From CAZUVM01 sp964623885 (GTDB lineage: Bacteria > Verrucomicrobiota > Verrucomicrobiia > Limisphaerales > UBA8199), in assembly GCA_964623885.1 (NCBI GenBank), contig CAZUVM010000004.1, positions 1 to 64,000 on the forward strand: 64,000 bases of DNA. The letters run 5' to 3'. Shown here piece after piece: positions 59,423 to 64,000 of this stretch. The position numbers and the translations under genes were made by a program. How positions within the stretch are numbered: the first letter of the stretch is position 1; the number at the start of each line of letters is the position of its first letter. The notes below the pieces were generated by a model. The model worked only from the letters and a program-made list of their open reading frames with translations. It made no database searches and had not been told where the DNA came from.

Positions 59423-60811
59423 TCAACCTAACTCATATAGATCAGGCTTCCACTCGACCCGTTTGCCGGTGTTCACCGCCTCGTTGGCTTTGACGGCGAT
59501 TACGGCCGATTGGTAGCCATCGAGATAACCAGCGACCGGCCGGCGCGGCACTTTGGCGACCTGCTCATTAATCAGCGCGACGTCGTCGCCGAGCGCCATT
59601 TTATTGTCTTCAACGGCCTTGCTGAGGTCGTCGGAATTGAGCAGGAACCGCTGCAAAGCGACATAGAGGGGCGCTGCTTTGACCGCTTGTTCCTGGGCCA
59701 GGGCTTCGCTGGGCGGGGTGGACTTGCTGGCACCGGCCACGAGCGCAATACCGGTATCTTTATAAAAGGTCTGTTTGGCGGCGTAAACTTCCCAACCGAG
59801 CAACGGCGAATCCACTTCTTTAAACAACCAGGCCTTGCCATCGCGCATCATAACGGCGGCGTTGCTGCCGTACATCATTTCGTATTCGCCATCGAAAGAA
59901 TTAGCGAGGGTCGCATCGTAAACCATGTTGATGCCGCCGGGGAATTCGAGCACGACCTGGGCGGTATCGGGCACGTCGCGGTCGTCTTCATTCCAGAGGT
60001 TAATGGCGCCAAAGCCGCTGGCGGCATGGGGCAACGCATTCAGGAACCATGTGGCCTGGTCGATTGGGTGAATGCCCAACTCGCCCACCAAACCGAGCGA
60101 GGTGGTTTTGTAAAGCCGCCAATTGAGGGCCTTCTCGCGCTCGGGATTGGGGGAGATGGCGCGCCAGCTTTGTTTTCTATGCCACTGTGAACGCGCCATG
60201 ACGGATTTGCCAAGAGCGCCGGAGCGGATAAAGGGCAGCAGGAAGTGGCGTTGAGGATCGGCGCGCATTTGCAAGCCGGCCTGAAAAATCTGCTGCGGTT
60301 TGGCTTTCGCAGCCAGGGCAATGGTTTTGGCGTCGTCGATGGTGTTGGCCAGCGGAGCTTCGCAATAGACGTGCTTGCCTGCCTGGAGTGCTGCCAAAAC
60401 CAAATCTTTATGCTGGTGCGTCGGCGTGGCGACGATGACGCAGGGGATGTCCTTGTTTTCGAGGATGGTTTTGTAATCGGGAGTTTGAACGGCGCCGGGA
60501 GCGACGGAGGCGGAACGGCGCAGGAATGCAGGATAGGTGTCGCAAATCGCGGCAACCTCTGGCATGACCCATTCATCGACCTGCCCGATTTTAGCCAGCG
60601 TCGCCAGCAATTCACGGCCCCAGGCCCCCAAGCCGATTACGGCAACCTTGACAGTTTTTTTGGGGCGCTTGGGTTCGGCGGCGGGCTCGTTGGTTTGAGC
60701 AACTAGCTCGACGCCGCCGAGCATGGCCATCATGGTGGCGATAGAACCGCCGCGCAGGAAATCGCGGCGATTGAAATCCGCGGCACCGCTTTGATTTTCA
60801 GCATTAGTCAT
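59423..60811 (-). CDS. Tat-exported Gfo/Idh/MocA-family oxidoreductase
   Basis: The 462 aa protein starts at ATG 60811 with a twin-arginine leader (N-R-R-D-F-L-R-G-G). It has a Rossmann domain V-A-V-I-G-L-G-A-W-G-R-E-L, P-C-V-I-V-A-T-P-T-H-Q-H, Y-C-E-A-P-L-A (the usual E-K-P lysine is Ala here), and the catalytic-region G-I-H-P-I-D-Q-A-T-W-F. It should oxidise or isomerise a sugar or cyclitol with a tightly bound NAD(P), exported folded. ThuA precedes it by 35 bp, a very common pairing in this phylum. Confidence 0.92.
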   Translation of the reverse strand: MTNAENQSGAADFNRRDFLRGGSIATMMAMLGGVELVAQTNEPAAEPKRPKKTVKVAVIGLGAWGRELLATLAKIGQVDEWVMPEVAAICDTYPAFLRRSASVAPGAVQTPDYKTILENKDIPCVIVATPTHQHKDLVLAALQAGKHVYCEAPLANTIDDAKTIALAAKAKPQQIFQAGLQMRADPQRHFLLPFIRSGALGKSVMARSQWHRKQSWRAISPNPEREKALNWRLYKTTSLGLVGELGIHPIDQATWFLNALPHAASGFGAINLWNEDDRDVPDTAQVVLEFPGGINMVYDATLANSFDGEYEMMYGSNAAVMMRDGKAWLFKEVDSPLLGWEVYAAKQTFYKDTGIALVAGASKSTPPSEALAQEQAVKAAPLYVALQRFLLNSDDLSKAVEDNKMALGDDVALINEQVAKVPRRPVAGYLDGYQSAVIAVKANEAVNTGKRVEWKPDLYELG

Positions 60812-60846
60812 AGAAGACAAATAGAGATGCCGTGAAGGCATCAGGC

Positions 60847-61737
60847 TCATTCGATTTTCTGGGGCTTCACATTCCATTGCTCAAGGCCCAAAGCCCATTT
60901 AATCCCATTAAGGATGTGCTGTTGATAGGCCTCGGCAACTTCCTTGGGGTTTTTGCGATCCGGCCAGTTGGGATCCCAGACGTCCTCACGATGTCCAAGG
61001 GAGGTGTAGAAGACGCGGCCCTTGCCGAATTCTTTGCACCAGGAAATGGGATAATCACCCGGGGTTTTGTTGTTAGGATGCTTATCGAGCGTGAGCAGGC
61101 CGTGCACTTTCGTGCGGTCGAATTTCTGAAATTGGTAGATTTCATCAAAGACTTTCCAATCGGCCGGGATATGGCGGCAAGCGGGGCATTCTTTGTCTTC
61201 GTTGATGGGATCGACCTGCACCTGGGCGCCGTGCTGTTTGAATTCGGCGCCGACCATATCGAGGTAAGGCTCGAAATGGTGGAAGGTGTCCCCGGCGGCA
61301 TGCATGCCGACGAAACCTTTTCCGGATTTCACCCAATCAATGAACGCCTGGGGATCGGGCAAGGGGAGGTCCCCGGTGGTGTTGGCGAAGATCACGGCAT
61401 CATAATTCTTGAGCGCCTCGGGGCTCATTTTTTCAGACAGCACCTGCTTGATGGCGGCATTGACCTTGTCCTTGTCCGGCTTGCCGTCATCGCCCCGGAA
61501 CTGGGGGTCATTGGGCTCGACGCGCGCGTAGTCTACTGTAAAAGCGTCACTCTGGGTGCCCAATTGCGCAATGATTTTTTCGGCCGTGGCAATTGAGCTG
61601 TGGCGGAACCCGGTGGTGGTGGTAACCACCAGGACTTTTTTCGGGGCAGCCAAAGCGGAAGTTGACAGGGCGAAGGTGCCGGCGATAAACGCGGCACAAA
61701 ACAGTCCGACTGATAGACCCATATTCGTTATTTTCAT
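60847..61737 (-). CDS. ThuA-domain exported protein
   Basis: The 296 aa protein starts at ATG 61737 with a signal peptide (F-I-A-G-T-F-A-L-S-T-S-A-L-A-A). The ThuA/GATase1-like domain shows V-L-V-V-T-T-T-T-G-F-R-H-S-S-I, Y-D-A-V-I-F-A-N-T-T-G-D-L-P, G-F-V-G-M-H-A-A-G-D-T-F and P-I-S-W-C-K-E-F-G-K-G-R-V-F-Y-T-S-L-G-H. ThuA-like proteins are linked to trehalose/disaccharide use. Secreted forms pair with Gfo/Idh/MocA enzymes, as here. It is the first gene of the minus-strand run. Confidence 0.93.
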   Translation of the reverse strand: MKITNMGLSVGLFCAAFIAGTFALSTSALAAPKKVLVVTTTTGFRHSSIATAEKIIAQLGTQSDAFTVDYARVEPNDPQFRGDDGKPDKDKVNAAIKQVLSEKMSPEALKNYDAVIFANTTGDLPLPDPQAFIDWVKSGKGFVGMHAAGDTFHHFEPYLDMVGAEFKQHGAQVQVDPINEDKECPACRHIPADWKVFDEIYQFQKFDRTKVHGLLTLDKHPNNKTPGDYPISWCKEFGKGRVFYTSLGHREDVWDPNWPDRKNPKEVAEAYQQHILNGIKWALGLEQWNVKPQKIE

Positions 61738-62185
61738 AATGATAATGCGCCGCCAAACTAATTCTGCTGAATCGTTTGACTCGCGCACCCCGGATAAAAT
61801 TCATTTTTGCACCTTGGGTCAAGGGCCAAATCCGGGCCTATAATGAAAACCTAACGAAAGGGGGTAGAACCACGCAATACACAGCGCAGCAGAGCCGCAA
61901 CCAAAAGGGGAGGCCAATTGAATTCATTGGAGGAAGAGAACGAGGACGAGGACGAGAGTTTGCGCAGGCCGAGGAAACTTTCATGGATAGTAGTACGACA
62001 CGAAAGGAACTAAGGCATAGGCGTCTTTTTTACCTGGCGTGGTGATAGATGGGCTGACGGCCGGATTGGTTCACCCGGTTCGGCGGGGAGAGGTTTTCGA
62101 CCGTCTACTGACTTGACTCAGCGTAAGGGGGGTGCTGTAAATAGCAGTGGAGCACCGGTGCCTGAAGCGGTGACCACATTAGTTT
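61738..62185. other. Divergent intergenic region, no gene seen
   Basis: These 448 bp separate the ThuA run from the zinc-ribbon gene. Short frames here lack protein-like composition. A purine-rich stretch (61930-61961) repeats GAGGAC/GACGAG words. No clear promoter, RNA or palindrome was identified. It should hold the promoters for both directions. Confidence 0.5.
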
Positions 62186-63388
62186 ATGGCCGACATCAAA
62201 TTCTCCTGTCCGCACTGCAATCAGCACATAACTTGCGACGAGCTTTGGGGCGGGCACCAATTGCAATGTCCGAGTTGCCAGGGAACGTTGACCGTGCCGT
62301 CGCGGCCGGCGCCAGCTCCGGTGCCGGCGCCCGCGCCGGCCAGTGCGCCGGCGGCCGGATCGGGGAGCTCACATGTTTTCAAGGCGCCTGCAGCGAATGC
62401 CCCACGGCTTAACAAGGCACAGGCTTCGGCTGCCGAAGCCGGGGCACCACCGAAAAGCATTCCTATTCGCAATCTGGCGCCGCCGAAGCAGAAGAAAGCC
62501 AACCCGATTGTTACGGTTTTGAAAGTTACGGGCGTAGTTGCGGTCCTGGCTGTTGCCGGTTATTTCGGATTCATTTGGCTGCGGAAGTTGCAGGATAAGT
62601 CGAATGAGAGCACCCGAAGGGAAGAGGCGCGGCACTCAGGCGAAAGCCAGGTGGGTCACATCGCGAATTTGAACTCAGTCCTGGATGCGACCGAACCAGG
62701 ACATATCGGGGAGGTCCGGGGCGTACACAGCTCGGGCGCAACAACGCGGTCGACGGGCGTAGGGTCGGAAATCCCGATGGGGGACGAAGAGGCGCAGCCG
62801 CGGAGGGTTGGGACGGCGGGGGCCCCAGCCGGGCCAGTGGTTGCCCCGGTGTACACGCTGGACATAGCGCAGGCAAAGATTCCGGAGAGCCGCGCCAATG
62901 GCAATATTTCCGGCACGAATTTCGTGGCCGATGCAGCGCGCATCGATCCGATCGGTTCAGCGCAGGTGCTGCGGCTAATCCAGGGCCAAGCTATGTCGCC
63001 CGACCGCCAAATCCTTGTCTATCTGCATCTCAAACCGGGTGAGAAGATCGGCGGGCAAACCTTAAGCATTGCGAGCGACGCGCACGGACCGCAGGTGGCG
63101 AAAAGCTGGAAAACCAATCCCAAATACGCGCCGCTAGTGAGACAGTTCAGCACCGGGTATGCGATGAAACTTGAACTCGGGGCGGCGACCAACGATGCCG
63201 TGGCCGGAAAGATCTTTCTGGCCCTGCCTGACCCGGAGCAAACCGTCGTAGCGGGCAGTTTTACCGCCAGTTTGGCCGCAATCGATCCGAACATGCAGGC
63301 GTTTCCCGTGGCGACGCCGGTAGCGGCGCCGCGTCAAATGACGCCGGCTGACCGGGCAATGTACGACCGATATGGAATCAAGAAGTGA
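62186..63388 (+). CDS. Zinc-ribbon membrane protein of unknown function, coupled to a histidine kinase
   Basis: The 400 aa protein begins with a zinc-ribbon-like C-P-H-C...C-P-S-C (Cys8, 11, 28, 31). It continues with a Pro/Ala linker (40-60), one transmembrane helix (about 108-132) and a ~265-residue extracytoplasmic C-terminal half containing V-Y-L-H-L-K-P-G-E-K-like strands (I-L-V-Y-L-H-L-K-P-G-E-K-I-G-G). No family is recognised for the C-terminal part. Its TGA overlaps the kinase ATG (TGATG). It could serve as an extracytoplasmic input for that kinase; this is inference. Confidence 0.78.
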   Translation: MADIKFSCPHCNQHITCDELWGGHQLQCPSCQGTLTVPSRPAPAPVPAPAPASAPAAGSGSSHVFKAPAANAPRLNKAQASAAEAGAPPKSIPIRNLAPPKQKKANPIVTVLKVTGVVAVLAVAGYFGFIWLRKLQDKSNESTRREEARHSGESQVGHIANLNSVLDATEPGHIGEVRGVHSSGATTRSTGVGSEIPMGDEEAQPRRVGTAGAPAGPVVAPVYTLDIAQAKIPESRANGNISGTNFVADAARIDPIGSAQVLRLIQGQAMSPDRQILVYLHLKPGEKIGGQTLSIASDAHGPQVAKSWKTNPKYAPLVRQFSTGYAMKLELGAATNDAVAGKIFLALPDPEQTVVAGSFTASLAAIDPNMQAFPVATPVAAPRQMTPADRAMYDRYGIKK

Positions 63389-64000
63389 TGGCGGCTAAAT
63401 CCAGTTTTCTGGACAAAGTGCTGGGCCGGATCGCCCGGCTCGATACAGAAGGTTTGCAGACGGTGGTTCAGCGCCTGGCTCGCGAGCGCTCATTTCTCGA
63501 GACGCTTTTCAACACGATTGAAGACGGGGTCCTGGTAGTGGACGAGGAAGGTCGAGTGCTTTATTTCAACCAGGCGGTAACACGTTTGTTAGGATTGCAA
63601 CCGAATGTCGAAGGGCAGCCGATCACGCAGTTCATTCCGGAGCTGGACTGGGAGAAGATCGCGCGATTTGATTCCGCCGGCGGGCAAGGAGTGGTTCGTC
63701 ACGAGTTCGAGGTGCATTTTCCACGACCGCGGTTTTTGCGGCTGTACGCAGCGCCGTTGGACGGGCAATCCACCGGCCGAAGCGGCGTCGCGCTCATCGT
63801 TCACGACGCGACCGAGGCGCGGCAACAGACATTTGAGGCGATCGAGAGCGAGCGACTCCAGGCACTGACATTGCTGGCGGCCAGTGTGGCGCATGAGATT
63901 GGCAACCCGCTCAACGCGCTGCACATCCATTTGCAGCTCATGGAGCGGGAACTTAAAAAATTCAAGAACGCCTCCATCGGCGCCGCGAGCACCCGCAACC
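63388..64000 (+). CDS. PAS-domain sensor histidine kinase (truncated by window end)
   Basis: The frame is open from ATG 63388 to the window edge (204 codons). It has a coiled N-terminus, a PAS domain with T-I-E-D-G-V-L-V-V-D-E-E-G-R-V-L-Y-F-N-Q-A (about 48-68), a linking helix, and the dimerisation H-box V-A-H-E-I-G-N-P-L-N-A-L, with His169 as the phosphorylation site. No membrane segment is seen, so it is likely cytoplasmic. The ATPase domain must lie beyond the window. One-base stop/start overlap with the zinc-ribbon gene suggests a functional pair. Confidence 0.9.
   Translation, partial: MAAKSSFLDKVLGRIARLDTEGLQTVVQRLARERSFLETLFNTIEDGVLVVDEEGRVLYFNQAVTRLLGLQPNVEGQPITQFIPELDWEKIARFDSAGGQGVVRHEFEVHFPRPRFLRLYAAPLDGQSTGRSGVALIVHDATEARQQTFEAIESERLQALTLLAASVAHEIGNPLNALHIHLQLMERELKKFKNASIGAASTRN

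Noticed and set aside
1..64000. CRISPR arrays, rRNA genes, integrase/transposase genes
   Set aside because: Looked for on both strands. No regularly spaced repeats with unique spacers, no rRNA-like segments and no transposase or integrase motifs were found.

Overview
This 64 kb window is high-GC bacterial chromosome whose gene set points to a free-living, polysaccharide-degrading member of the Verrucomicrobiota, most likely a soil Pedosphaerales/Limisphaerales lineage. This assignment is inference. It rests on secreted sugar-active enzymes (GH16, DUF1080, GDSL, GH127, pullulanase), Tat-exported Gfo/Idh/MocA and GMC oxidoreductases, ThuA, exported Ig-like proteins ending in an F-Y-R-V/L tail, few clear Shine-Dalgarno sites, and several families of short GC-rich palindromic repeats. 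No rRNA, phage genes, IS transposase or CRISPR array was seen. The only tRNA is tRNA-Cys at 65-139.

Layout. 0.2-3.7 kb (minus): SMI1/HEAT protein, GH16 hydrolase, DUF1080 hydrolase. 3.9-6.8 kb (plus): tightly overlapping DUF899, Cys-rich membrane protein, YCII protein and ECF42-type sigma factor. 6.9-10.7 kb: GDSL hydrolase (minus), an Ig-domain exported protein and a cyclase-family protein (plus). 11.0-19.2 kb (plus): a complete CusCBA-type heavy-metal RND efflux system followed by a small membrane protein, a periplasmic metal-sensor-like protein and an ECF sigma factor, which together resemble a CnrYXH signalling module. 19.5-27.3 kb: mixed housekeeping and accessory genes (EamA transporter, frameshifted kinase-like gene, TRIC channel, exonuclease III, cytidylate-kinase-like, methyltransferase with a membrane protein and a 23-residue peptide, two SDRs, SRPBCC, internally deleted DUF1697). 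27.4-33.1 kb (plus): pullulanase, D-2-hydroxyacid dehydrogenase, GH127, YjbQ.

35.5-49.7 kb (plus) is the most unusual part: five consecutive exported proteins (kelch-like, 592 aa unknown, fibre-like with decapeptide repeats, a 2,615 aa giant, and a calcium-loop protein). Most are joined by 4-bp ATGA overlaps, including two mini-ORFs that bridge the fibre gene to the giant gene. It reads as one surface-assembly operon of unknown function. 49.7-55.5 kb (minus): a parallel beta-helix/LamG protein, a GMC oxidoreductase and its gluconate-dehydrogenase-subunit-3-like partner. 55.7-61.7 kb: an atypical M20 hydrolase (plus), then a minus-strand run of ThuA, Gfo/Idh/MocA, two YceI proteins and a thioesterase. 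62.2 kb to the end (plus): a zinc-ribbon membrane protein coupled to a PAS histidine kinase that runs off the window.

Interspersed repeats sit between genes and sometimes inside reading frames. One lies in frame in a lipoprotein, and another forms the apparent N-terminus of the GH16 gene. All calls come from reading the sequence and recalling family signatures. No database search was possible.
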